A stretch of DNA of 14,210 nucleotides from GCA-003244245 sp035463315 (GTDB lineage: Bacteria; Actinomycetota; Actinomycetes; Mycobacteriales; Pseudonocardiaceae), in NCBI GenBank assembly GCA_035463315.1, contig DATHTJ010000180.1:1-14210 (forward strand), read 5' to 3'. This document shows positions 6,889 to 12,896 of this stretch, one piece after another. The number at the start of each line of letters is the position of its first letter. The first letter of the stretch is position 1. The notes beneath the pieces were generated by a model, which saw only the letters and a list, made by a program, of their open reading frames with translations, was not told the origin of the DNA and made no database searches. The position numbers and the translations under genes are program-made.

Positions 6889-7854
6889 TCAGTGGGTGAA
6901 GACAATCTTGCCGGCGGTGTCGCCGTCGAGCATCGCGGTGAATGCCTGCTTGGCGTCGGACATGGGTAGCTCGGCGCCGATGTGCGGGCGCAGCCCGGTG
7001 AGGTCCAGGTAGGACAGCAGGTCGCGCAGCTCGTCGCGGGTGCCCATGGTGGAGCCGACCATCCGCAGCTGCAGGAAGAACAGCCGCTGAAGCTCGGCGC
7101 GATCAGCGTCGCCGGTGGTGGCGCCCGAGCAGACGATGATACCGCCCGGCTTGAGTGACTTCGCCGAATGCGACCAGGTGGCCTTGCCGACGGTCTCGAA
7201 CACCGCATCCACCCGCTCGGGCAGCCGAGCGCCGGGCTCGAACGTCTCGTGCGCGCCCAGCGAGCGGGCCAGCGCACGCTTGCCCTCGCTGCGCCCGGTC
7301 ACCCACACTCGCATCCCAGTGGCCCGGCCGAGCTGGATCAGGGCCGTGGACACCCCACCCGAGGCGCCCTGCACGAGCATGGTCTGGCCGGGTCGCAGCC
7401 CCGACTTCACGAACAGCATCCGGTAGGCGGTGAGCCAGGCGGTGCCGATGCAGGCCGCCTCGGGGAAGGTCAGCGACGCCGGCTTGGGCAGCACGTTGCG
7501 CGCCGGCACGACGACGACATCGGCGAAAGTGCCTTGCAGTTTCTCGGTGAGCAGCGTGCGTCGCGGGTCCAGGGTCTCCTCGCCGATCCAGCCCGGGCTG
7601 GTGACGATGGGGTACACCACCACCTCGGATCCGTCGGGCAGCACACCGGCACCGTCACAACCCAGGATCATCGGGAACTGCTCGGGGGTGATGCCCACTC
7701 CGCGCAGCGTCCACAGATCGTGCAGGTTCAGGCTGGCCGCTGTGACGGTGACCGCTACGTGGCCGTCGGGCACCTCCGGGTCGGGACGGTCTCCGATGCG
7801 TAGCGAGGCCAGCGGATCCTCGTAATTCGGCTCGGCGGCATAGACGGCGAACAT
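6889..7854 (-). CDS. Zinc-type alcohol dehydrogenase-like / quinone oxidoreductase (MDR family)
   Basis: This 321-residue protein is a medium-chain dehydrogenase/reductase. An N-terminal GroES-like domain (HVAVTVTAASLNLHD, FPMILGCDGAG at about 60-70) is followed by the Rossmann domain, with the nucleotide loop VQGASGGVSTALIQLG at about 161-176. The cysteine cluster that binds structural zinc in alcohol dehydrogenases is absent, which favours the NADPH-dependent quinone oxidoreductase branch. The substrate cannot be assigned. No Shine-Dalgarno precedes ATG 7854. A TAGGTT -10-like hexamer ends 6 nt before it, suggesting a leaderless transcript. The gene is divergent from the RNase/barstar cassette. 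Confidence 0.88.
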   Translation of the reverse strand: MFAVYAAEPNYEDPLASLRIGDRPDPEVPDGHVAVTVTAASLNLHDLWTLRGVGITPEQFPMILGCDGAGVLPDGSEVVVYPIVTSPGWIGEETLDPRRTLLTEKLQGTFADVVVVPARNVLPKPASLTFPEAACIGTAWLTAYRMLFVKSGLRPGQTMLVQGASGGVSTALIQLGRATGMRVWVTGRSEGKRALARSLGAHETFEPGARLPERVDAVFETVGKATWSHSAKSLKPGGIIVCSGATTGDADRAELQRLFFLQLRMVGSTMGTRDELRDLLSYLDLTGLRPHIGAELPMSDAKQAFTAMLDGDTAGKIVFTH

Positions 7855-7860
7855 GCGCCC

Positions 7861-7866
7861 AACCTA
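7861..7866 (-). promoter_or_regulatory. Putative -10 element of a leaderless promoter for the MDR gene
   Basis: On the minus strand TAGGTT (7866-7861) fits the actinobacterial TANNNT -10 and ends 6 nt before ATG 7854, the spacing expected when transcription starts at the start codon. No ribosome site is visible. No clear -35 is seen. Confidence 0.4.
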
Positions 7867-7899
7867 ATGCCGGCCGTCGGCGGGCACATCCAGCCGAGC

Positions 7900-7905
7900 T
7901 ACCCT
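7900..7905 (+). promoter_or_regulatory. Putative -10 element of a leaderless promoter for the RNase/barstar cassette
   Basis: TACCCT fits TANNNT and ends 6 nt before GTG 7912, with no ribosome site between. This mirrors the divergent -10 at 7866-7861, so the two promoters would lie about 33 bp apart and overlap. No clear -35 is seen. Confidence 0.4.
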
Positions 7906-7911
7906 GCGTTC

Positions 7912-8124
7912 GTGCTGTGGGACGTGGTGGTCCGCTGGTGGGATGGGGTGGAGCTGTGGCTCACCCAGCTCGGGCTCGCCCTGCAGGTGGCTCTGCTCAT
8001 GCTCGTGCTGTTGCCGACCTGCTGGTGGGCGGCCCGGGTCATCGACCGGGTGCTCGGCCTGGCCTTTGACCTGCTCGGCCACTGCTACGCCGGGGACGCA
8101 GAGGGCGCCGAGGAGCCCCGGTGA
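7912..8124 (+). CDS. Small membrane protein of the RNase/barstar cassette
   Basis: This 70-residue protein starts at GTG 7912 (an ATG at 7867 is in frame, but the added residues look non-coding). It begins MLWDVVVRWWDGVELW and has one clear hydrophobic helix at about residues 17-37 (LTQLGLALQVALLMLVLLPT), followed by CWWAARVIDRVLGLAFDLLG and an acidic tail. I do not recognise a family. Its stop overlaps the GTG of the ribonuclease gene by 4 nt (GTGA), so the two are probably translationally coupled. Position suggests a role linked to the ribonuclease, such as membrane handling, but nothing in the sequence proves it. Confidence 0.7.
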   Translation: MLWDVVVRWWDGVELWLTQLGLALQVALLMLVLLPTCWWAARVIDRVLGLAFDLLGHCYAGDAEGAEEPR

Positions 8125-8537
8125 ACTCCCACCGCCGGGTCAGCGCCGCGCTGATCGGCCTGCTCGTCCTGGTGGCCGGTGGCTGGTTCGGGCAGCAGGT
8201 GCTGCCCGAACCAGCCAGCGTTGACCGGCCGGCGGTAGTTGCCTCGGCAGCCGGTCTGCAGGTGCAAGCTCTGTCGCAGCTACCACCGCAGGCCACAGAG
8301 GTGTGGCAGCTGATCCAGTACGGCGGTCCCTTCCCTTACCGGCAGGACGGGACGGTGTTCGGCAACCGGGAAGGACGGTTGCCGAAGCGGCAGTCCGGCT
8401 TCTACCGGGAGTACACCGTCCCGACCCCGGGAGAGCCCGACCGGGGCCCCCGCCGCCTGGTCACCGGCGGTGCCGCGGAGCTGTACTACACCGGCGACCA
8501 CTACACGTCTTTCGTCGCGGTCGACCCGGAGCGGTAA
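8121..8537 (+). CDS. Guanyl-specific ribonuclease, RNase Sa/barnase family, exported or membrane-anchored
   Basis: This 138-residue protein has an N-terminal hydrophobic export or anchor segment (about 9-23, after HRR). A ribonuclease domain (about 50-135) is close to Streptomyces RNase Sa, an N1/T1-type enzyme that cuts RNA after guanosine. Key blocks are LSQLPPQATEVWQLI, GPFPYRQDGTVFGNRE, REYTVPTPG and YYTGDHYTSF. Catalytic residues by analogy with RNase Sa are E97 (E54), R83 (R40), R108 (R65), R112 (R69) and H127 (H85), all present, so it should be active. RNase Sa has a disulfide; this protein has no cysteine. The start GTG 8121 has GAGGAG upstream. The stop is 4 nt before the barstar-like gene, giving an enzyme plus inhibitor operon. 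Confidence 0.92.
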   Translation: MNSHRRVSAALIGLLVLVAGGWFGQQVLPEPASVDRPAVVASAAGLQVQALSQLPPQATEVWQLIQYGGPFPYRQDGTVFGNREGRLPKRQSGFYREYTVPTPGEPDRGPRRLVTGGAAELYYTGDHYTSFVAVDPER

Positions 8538-8541
8538 GGCC

Positions 8542-8886
8542 ATGCTGCGTTATGCCCCCGATGCTGCCCGCGCCCTCGCCGAAGCTCAGCGCGGGGGAGC
8601 ACTGGCCCACTTGGTGGGGCCGGTGACCAGTCAGGCCGACGCGCTGGACGCGATCGGCGCCGCGCTGAGCTTCCCGGCCTGGTATGGCCGCAACCTCGAC
8701 GCGCTGCACGACTGCCTCGTCGACCTGTCCTGGCAACCCGACGGTGAGCACGTGCTGATCTGGGCCGGTCACCGCCAGCTCGAGGTCGCCGATCCCGAGG
8801 GCTACCGCGCCGTGCTCGCGGTGCTCGCCGACGCGGCCGCCGCCAGCACGGGGCGCCCGCTGTCAGTGGTGCTCGCCGAGGCGTGA
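8542..8886 (+). CDS. Barstar-family ribonuclease inhibitor
   Basis: This 114-residue protein carries the barstar signature FPAWYGRNLDALHDCL (about 44-59), with the barnase-contacting acidic residues at D53 and D57 (barstar D35 and D39). The position of barstar W38 is H56. Barstar blocks barnase-type ribonucleases by plugging the active site and protects the producing cell. The start is ATG 8542, 4 nt after the ribonuclease stop; the ribosome site is weak (GGAG about 13 nt, AGG very close), consistent with coupled translation. It is the expected immunity partner of the preceding ribonuclease. Confidence 0.9.
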   Translation: MLRYAPDAARALAEAQRGGALAHLVGPVTSQADALDAIGAALSFPAWYGRNLDALHDCLVDLSWQPDGEHVLIWAGHRQLEVADPEGYRAVLAVLADAAAASTGRPLSVVLAEA

Positions 8887-8907
8887 CCTGATGCCCGAGC
8901 TCCGGAT

Positions 8908-8970
8908 CGCCATTCGGAGCCGAATCGCGATTTCTGGCGCCGTGCAGGCGCCATTCGGAGCCGAATCGCG
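8908..8970. repeat. Two identical 22-bp near-palindromes between convergent genes
   Basis: Positions 8908-8929 and 8949-8970 are identical 22-mers (period 41). Each is a near-palindrome with arms around ATTCGG-AG-CCGAAT, extended by CGC/GCG with one C:C mismatch. The spacer adds its own inverted repeat TGGCGCC-GTGCA-GGCGCCA (8935-8953). The block lies between the stops of the barstar gene and the convergent enoyl-CoA hydratase gene, where a two-way terminator would be expected. No U-run is seen on either strand. Confidence 0.88.
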
Positions 8971-8985
8971 GCTTGTCCCCGGTGA

Positions 8986-9732
8986 TCAGCTGGTGGGGAC
9001 CCAGGATGGTGGGCGTTTCTCGGTGAAGGCGCGGATGCCTTCCTGAGCTTCTGCTGATGCGAACCGTGCGGCGGACAGTTCGAGCATTGCCGCGAAGTCT
9101 TGCGCCATCGTTGGCGCGCGCAGCAGTTGTTTGGTCAAGGCCAGGGCCTCGGGTCCGCCCTTGGTGAGCATTCCGGTGTAGCGGTCCACCTCGGTGTCGA
9201 GCTGCCCGGCCGGTACCGCGCTGTTGAGCAGGCCGACGGCGACGGCCCGGGTGGCGTCGAAAGTCTCCCCGGTCAGAAACAGCTCGTGCGCCGCGCGGGG
9301 CAGCAGCCGGGGCAGCACAGTTATCGAGATCACTGCGGGCACCACACCGAGACGTACCTCCGTGAACGCGAACGTGGCGTCGTGTGCGGCGACGGCGATG
9401 TCGGCGGCCGCGACGATGCCGACGCCGCCCGCCCGGGCCGGGCCGGCCAGCTTGGCGACAACCGGTTTCGGGAGCGTCCAGATTCGCTCCAGGATGGGGG
9501 GAAACTCCTTGACTGCGTCCGGTGGCTCGGTGAGGTCCATCCCGGCGCAGAACACCGGTCCGGTGTGGTCGAGCACCACCACCCGCACTTCATCGTCACC
9601 AGCGGTGCGTTCCAGCGCGTCCAGCAGCTGCCCGCGCAGCCGCGCAGACAGGGCGTTGCGGTTGGCGGGAGAGTCCAGCGTGATGGTGGCAATCCCGGAC
9701 TGCACAGCCAGGTGCACCAGCTCATCGGTCAT
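8986..9732 (-). CDS. Enoyl-CoA hydratase/isomerase (crotonase) family protein
   Basis: This 248-residue crotonase-fold protein acts on CoA thioesters. The oxyanion-hole segments are FCAGMDL (61-67) and GPARAGGVGIVAAADIAVAA (97-116). FTEVRLGVVPAVIS (123-136) puts E125 at the first catalytic glutamate of enoyl-CoA hydratases. The place of the second glutamate is not acidic, as in the VRLG-VPA-IS subgroup that includes methylglutaconyl-CoA-hydratase-like proteins. The exact substrate is unknown. No Shine-Dalgarno precedes ATG 9732. On the minus strand a TACCGT -10-like hexamer ends 7 nt upstream, so a leaderless mRNA is possible. An 8-bp inverted repeat lies just upstream. Confidence 0.88.
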   Translation of the reverse strand: MTDELVHLAVQSGIATITLDSPANRNALSARLRGQLLDALERTAGDDEVRVVVLDHTGPVFCAGMDLTEPPDAVKEFPPILERIWTLPKPVVAKLAGPARAGGVGIVAAADIAVAAHDATFAFTEVRLGVVPAVISITVLPRLLPRAAHELFLTGETFDATRAVAVGLLNSAVPAGQLDTEVDRYTGMLTKGGPEALALTKQLLRAPTMAQDFAAMLELSAARFASAEAQEGIRAFTEKRPPSWVPTS

Positions 9733-9748
9733 GCGCCCGACGGTAGCC

Positions 9749-9779
9749 GGGTTGGTCGCTCTTCAAGTACCACCAACCC
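9749..9779. promoter_or_regulatory. Inverted repeat upstream of the crotonase gene (possible operator)
   Basis: GGGTTGGT (9749-9756) and ACCAACCC (9772-9779) are perfect 8-bp arms with a 15-nt spacer. The element starts 17 bp upstream of the crotonase start and would span its likely -35 region. It could bind a dimeric regulator; no family is assigned. Confidence 0.4.
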
Positions 9780-9864
9780 CCTGCGGAGCTGCTCTTAACC
9801 GCTGCCAACCCCGCCGACCAGGATTCGGCACCGTCGGCGGGTGTTTCTGGGGGCGCTCCATTTA

Positions 9865-9884
9865 TATCGAACAAATGTTCGATA
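9865..9884. promoter_or_regulatory. LexA-binding SOS box upstream of the DprA-like gene
   Basis: The palindrome TATCGAAC-AAAT-GTTCGATA has perfect 8-bp arms and contains the full Gram-positive/actinobacterial SOS consensus TCGAAC-N4-GTTCGA. A TAAGAT -10-like hexamer (9883-9888) overlaps its right edge, so bound LexA should block the promoter. It lies 37 bp before GTG 9922 of the DprA-like gene. The crotonase gene is divergent but its start is 132 bp away. Confidence 0.88.
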
Positions 9885-9921
9885 AGATGAGGTTGGGCTG
9901 TCACGGGATGGGAGGCCGGTT

Positions 9922-10860
9922 GTGACCGTCATCGGTACCTCTAGGCTGCGCCGGATGCCGCCGTGGGATGACCAGGAGCGGGCGACACTGGTCGCCCTGG
10001 TGCAGGAGCTGCCGCAGGCCGCGTCATGGCCAGGAGTCGTCGCCGAGATCATGGAAGCGGGCAACGCGCGGTCGGTGTGGGACGCGCACCACAAGCAGTC
10101 GCTCTTCGACACTGAGACACCTGCTCCCATTGCCGAGGCCGCTCGCCAGATTGCCGTCTGGCGGGCCGCTGGGCTGGGCGTGCACACCTTTCGTGACGTC
10201 GCCTACCCGGCGCAGCTGCGCGAGATCCACCAGGTACCGCCCCTGCTCTTCAGCCGGGGAGCACTCCGCCCCGGCGAGCCGGCGGTATCAGTGGTCGGCT
10301 CCCGGCGGGCCTCCGGCCAGAGCCTGGACTGGGCATCCGAGGTGTCGACAGCACTGGTGTCGGCCGGAATCACGGTCGTTTCCGGCCTGGCCGCAGGCAT
10401 CGACACCGCCGCTCACACTGCGGCGCTGGACGCCGGAGGACGGACGGTCGCGGTGCTCGGCACCGGGATCAACCGCGTCTACCCCGCCGCGAACCGTGAC
10501 CTGCAGGAGCGCATCGCGGATGAAGGCTTGGTGCTGTCCCAGTTCTGGCCCGACGCCCCGGCGACCAAGAAGTCGTTCCCGCTGCGCAACGCCACGATGA
10601 GCGGTTATGGTCGAGCCACGATCGTCGTCGAGGCGGGGGAGACCAGCGGTGCCCGAATCCAGGCACGCGTGGGCGTCGAGCATGGCCGGCCCGTGATCCT
10701 GCGTGACCGCGTGGTGCGGGCGAACGAGTGGGCCAGCGCGCTGCAGCACCGGCCGGGGGTGCACGTCGTGTCCGGCGTGGACGAGGCGCTAGGCGTCGTC
10801 GCCGCGCTGCGTCCCGATCTCGATGACGTCCTGACTGGCGTGCTCGCCGTCAACGGATGA
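9922..10860 (+). CDS. DprA-like Rossmann-fold protein, probable ShosA-type partner of a phosphoribosyltransferase
   Basis: This 312-residue protein has a roughly 115-residue N-terminal region followed by a DprA/Smf Rossmann fold. Visible are VVGSRRAS (124-131), SGLAAGIDTAAHTAALDAGG (154-173), VAVLGTGINRVYPAAN (177-191), SFPLRNATMSGYGRA (218-232) and VVEAGETSGARIQARVG (235-251). DprA proteins bind single-stranded DNA and load RecA. This one lacks the C-terminal winged helix of chromosomal DprA and replaces the usual VFAVPG by VILRDR, so it is a variant. It overlaps the next gene, a ComF-like PRTase, by 4 nt (ATGA). A DprA-like plus PRTase pair is the composition I recall for the ShosTA anti-phage toxin-antitoxin system. 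The start GTG 9922 has GGGAGG 6 nt upstream. An SOS box suggests DNA-damage induction. Confidence 0.82.
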   Translation: MTVIGTSRLRRMPPWDDQERATLVALVQELPQAASWPGVVAEIMEAGNARSVWDAHHKQSLFDTETPAPIAEAARQIAVWRAAGLGVHTFRDVAYPAQLREIHQVPPLLFSRGALRPGEPAVSVVGSRRASGQSLDWASEVSTALVSAGITVVSGLAAGIDTAAHTAALDAGGRTVAVLGTGINRVYPAANRDLQERIADEGLVLSQFWPDAPATKKSFPLRNATMSGYGRATIVVEAGETSGARIQARVGVEHGRPVILRDRVVRANEWASALQHRPGVHVVSGVDEALGVVAALRPDLDDVLTGVLAVNG

Positions 10861-11288
10861 GCCTCGGGGGCCGCCTGTCCGATACCGGAAGGAGGACGAT
10901 TCGCGAGCGGCTGGTCGCGGAGGTCGGCGGCTACCTACGCAATGTGGTGCGTGAGCCCCGCGTGACGTGTGCCGTGTGTGCGACGCCGATCAAGCCTGCC
11001 TTCGACCTGTGCCTGCGCTGCTGGCGCGACCAGCAGGAGTTCGGCGCCAGCCTCGCGGACCTGGTCGTCACCTTCTGCTACGGGATCCGGGGACGCCAGT
11101 CCGGGTACCTCATGCACAGCTACAAGGACCTCGAAGCGCCCGCCAGGCACAACCAGACCCTGCTCAGCGTGCTGCTGCTCGCTGCTCTGGACCTCCACGG
11201 TGGGTGCATCGAGCGCCGGCTCGGTCACAACATCGATGCCTGGGCGTTCGTGCCGTCCGTTCGGACCGACCCATCGGTGCGTTTGTGA
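10857..11288 (+). CDS. ComF-like phosphoribosyltransferase, truncated before the catalytic half
   Basis: This 143-residue protein has an N-terminal zinc ribbon (C38, C41, C52, C55 in CAVC...CLRC). After it come FCYGIRGRQSGYLMHSYKD (74-91) and DAWAFVPSVR (127-136). This is the front half of ComF/PRTase-like proteins. In full-length relatives, VPS.R is followed by roughly 100 residues that include the PRPP-binding VDD.TG-type loop. Here the frame stops 7 residues after VPSVR, and no such loop is found in any forward frame to 11700. The sequence that follows belongs, antisense, to a PIN-gene remnant. It is therefore probably a broken gene, inactive as a transferase unless the truncated form has another role. 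It overlaps the DprA-like gene by 4 nt. It would correspond to the toxin in a ShosTA-like module. Confidence 0.7.
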   Translation: MSLGGRLSDTGRRTIRERLVAEVGGYLRNVVREPRVTCAVCATPIKPAFDLCLRCWRDQQEFGASLADLVVTFCYGIRGRQSGYLMHSYKDLEAPARHNQTLLSVLLLAALDLHGGCIERRLGHNIDAWAFVPSVRTDPSVRL

Positions 11289-11409
11289 CGAGCCGGCTCA
11301 CCGAGGACTACGATCCGCTCGTCTGCCCAGTAAACGACCCGAACTGCGCGCACGCCACAGACGAGGTCGGATGGCGACCTTCTCACGCAACGGTTATGGA
11401 CCCCGTGAT

Positions 11410-11648
11410 CGAGGGGCGCTATGACGGGCAGACAGTCGATGTGACGCATGTCCAGCAGCACCGCGTAGGCAGCGGGGTGATCAATGTGGCCATCGAAGTA
11501 TGCCTGCGCCAGCGCGGTCATGCTCAACCAGACCTCGATACCTCGCTTCGTAGCGAGATCGCCTGCGGCAAGATCGTCAGTGAGCAGCACCGCTCCGGCG
11601 AACAAAGTTCACGAGGGTGCAGGTATCTACCAGGACGGCGTGAACCGT
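11410..11648 (-). pseudogene. Remnant of a PIN-domain toxin-like gene (internally deleted)
   Basis: On the minus strand, AVLVDTCTLVNFV (about 11639-11601) is the first strand of a PIN domain with its catalytic Asp. It is followed at once, in another frame, by GAVLLTDDLAAGDLATKRGI and EVWLSMTALAQAYFDGHID (from about 11596), the C-terminal part of DUF3368/VapC-like PIN proteins. In an intact protein roughly 100 residues separate these two parts, so the middle is deleted and the frame shifted. No plausible start codon precedes the first part. Similarity fades at about 11410, although the frame stays open to 11225. The stretch 11289-11410 holds nothing else that I can recognise. Confidence 0.68.
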
Positions 11649-11965
11649 GAGTCAGGGAACGAAAACCAGATCGTTATCGACGTCCGCATCTCGCTGTCAG
11701 CGTGCCGCGCAGCAGACGACATCACGTCGATGTCCACCTGCAGGTCCTGAGCGTCTCCCGCGAGAACATGACAGAACTCGTGCGCGAGGGTAAACCGCTG
11801 GCGGGTCCACGAACCCGCGTTCCTGACCAGGATCAGCCGGACGTCGTTCCGGCACCACGAGAGCCCTCGCACAGGCTTCCCGCGCAGCATCGGAGACAGC
11901 AGGCTGCCCACCCCACGCCGTGGCGGCACCCCTACGCCTGGAACCAGGCGCGCAACGTCGTCCAC
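11627..11965 (-). pseudogene. Remnant of an ImmA/IrrE family metallopeptidase gene
   Basis: The frame encodes KPVRGLSWCRNDVRLILVR and then RQRFTLAHEFCHVLAGDAQD, the zinc-binding HExxH (HEFCH) of ImmA/IrrE (M78) peptidases. These cleave phage or mobile-element repressors and often pair with toxin genes. A TAG directly precedes the GTG at 11965, so the usual N-terminal region is missing. After about ARHADSEMR the sequence no longer looks like the family and ends within 20 residues. Intact members are longer on both sides. It would have been co-transcribed with the PIN remnant just downstream. The 11966-12121 region upstream shows no recognisable coding continuation. Confidence 0.7.
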
Positions 11966-12121
11966 CTAACTGTAATCCAGGCACCCACCTGGTCGGTTCA
12001 AGCCGGAGTCGTCGGCAGTGCTCGGTTCCGACTCGTCAACGAACGGCGGTGATCACCAGGAGCACGGGTGCGTGCGGGCTCCTCAACGCAGTAGCCGGTC
12101 GAGTTCCAGTTCCCATCTTCC

Positions 12122-12145
12122 AGCATGCTGTTGGCATGCTATTGT
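12122..12145 (+). promoter_or_regulatory. Promoter and operator of the vapBC-type module
   Basis: AGCATGC (12122-12128) and GCATGCT (12134-12140) form a perfect 7-bp inverted repeat with a 5-nt spacer. TATTGT (12140-12145) fits the TANNNT -10 and ends 6 nt before ATG 12152, so the transcript is probably leaderless. The palindrome lies just upstream of the -10, a usual place for autorepression by a VapB-VapC complex. Confidence 0.6.
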
Positions 12146-12151
12146 CGGGGT

Positions 12152-12412
12152 ATGGGTGCCATCCAGGTCAAGAATGTCCCTGAGGATCTCCATGAAGCGC
12201 TGCGTCGTAGGGCGGCCCGCGAAGGCATGGACCTGCAGAGTTACCTGCTGCAGGTGATCCGGCGCGAGCTGTCCTTGCCCAGCGAGACCGAGTGGCTCGA
12301 GGAACTCCGGGCACAACCGATGGTGAGCGGGCTGCCCCCGGCCGCGGAGATGCTCCGGACCAGCCGTGCAGACCGAGAGTGCCAACTGGACGATCGTGGC
12401 AATAGTCATTGA
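12152..12412 (+). CDS. FitA/VapB-type ribbon-helix-helix antitoxin
   Basis: This 86-residue protein begins MGAIQVKNVPEDLHEALRRR and continues AAREGMDLQSYLLQVIRREL. This is the ribbon-helix-helix DNA-binding pattern of FitA-like antitoxins, which bind their own promoter and neutralise a PIN ribonuclease through the C-terminal part (EWLEELRAQP onwards). An in-frame ATG at 12125 exists but lies inside the operator/promoter, so ATG 12152 is preferred. No ribosome site precedes it, consistent with a leaderless mRNA. Its end overlaps the toxin gene by 17 nt. Confidence 0.88.
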   Translation: MGAIQVKNVPEDLHEALRRRAAREGMDLQSYLLQVIRRELSLPSETEWLEELRAQPMVSGLPPAAEMLRTSRADRECQLDDRGNSH

Positions 12413-12794
12413 CGCCTCGGCGCTCGCTGAAGTCGTCGCTCGGAGCGAGCGCGCCGGTCAGGTCGAGGAACTCTTCGGCGGACAGCTACTGATCGCCCCC
12501 GATCTGATCAACAGCGAAGTGCTCTCGGTGCTGCGGGGATGGCTGGCGAGATCGCTCATTGACCCTCCGTCCGCTGCCCGCGCCGTGCGCCACCTCACCA
12601 CTGCGCCCATTCGCAGGTTCACCACCTCCTCGCTCATCGACGAGATGTGGTCCACCCGGCACAACCTCACGCCCTATGACGCCGCCTATGTTGTGTTGGC
12701 GCGCCGGAGCGACGCCGCGCTGCTGACGCTGGACAAGCGCTTGATGCACGCACCGGCCCTGGGCATCCCGCTGCTCACGATTGCCGGCCATTGA
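12396..12794 (+). CDS. VapC-type PIN-domain ribonuclease toxin
   Basis: This 132-residue protein begins MAIVIDASALAEVV. PIN-domain metal ligands are all present: D6, E41 (NSEVLSVL), D95 (TPYDAAYVVLA) and D113 (LLTLDKRL), so an active endoribonuclease is likely. VapC toxins cut tRNA or rRNA when free of antitoxin. The start is set at GTG 12396, right before the first beta-strand; GTG 12366 would add 10 residues with no family support. It overlaps the antitoxin gene by 17 nt, the usual coupling in this class. Unlike the antisense PIN remnant upstream, this copy is intact. Confidence 0.9.
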   Translation: MAIVIDASALAEVVARSERAGQVEELFGGQLLIAPDLINSEVLSVLRGWLARSLIDPPSAARAVRHLTTAPIRRFTTSSLIDEMWSTRHNLTPYDAAYVVLARRSDAALLTLDKRLMHAPALGIPLLTIAGH

Positions 12795-12816
12795 TCTGCG
12801 GCGGGGGTGGTCTCCT

Positions 12817-12857
12817 CGTGTCGGTGGACTCGAGGGCTGGCAGCAATCGCCGACACG
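12817..12857. terminator. Possible stem-loop between convergent genes
   Basis: CGTGTCGG (12817-12824) and CCGACACG (12850-12857) are perfect 8-bp arms with a 25-nt loop. They lie between the stop of the PIN toxin gene and the stop of the convergent 108-residue gene. There is no U-run, so terminator activity is uncertain. Confidence 0.35.
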
Positions 12858-12896
12858 TTCCGCCTACATGCCGACCTAGCGACTGCGCGGGCATGC

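Noticed and set aside
8908..8970. Start of a CRISPR-like array
   Set aside because: There are only two repeat copies, the repeat is palindromic and short, and no cas genes are nearby.
10967..11650. Forward frame that might continue the PRTase after a frameshift
   Set aside because: The translation past 11288 lacks any PRPP-loop-like motif and looks non-coding, so a simple frameshift does not restore the enzyme.
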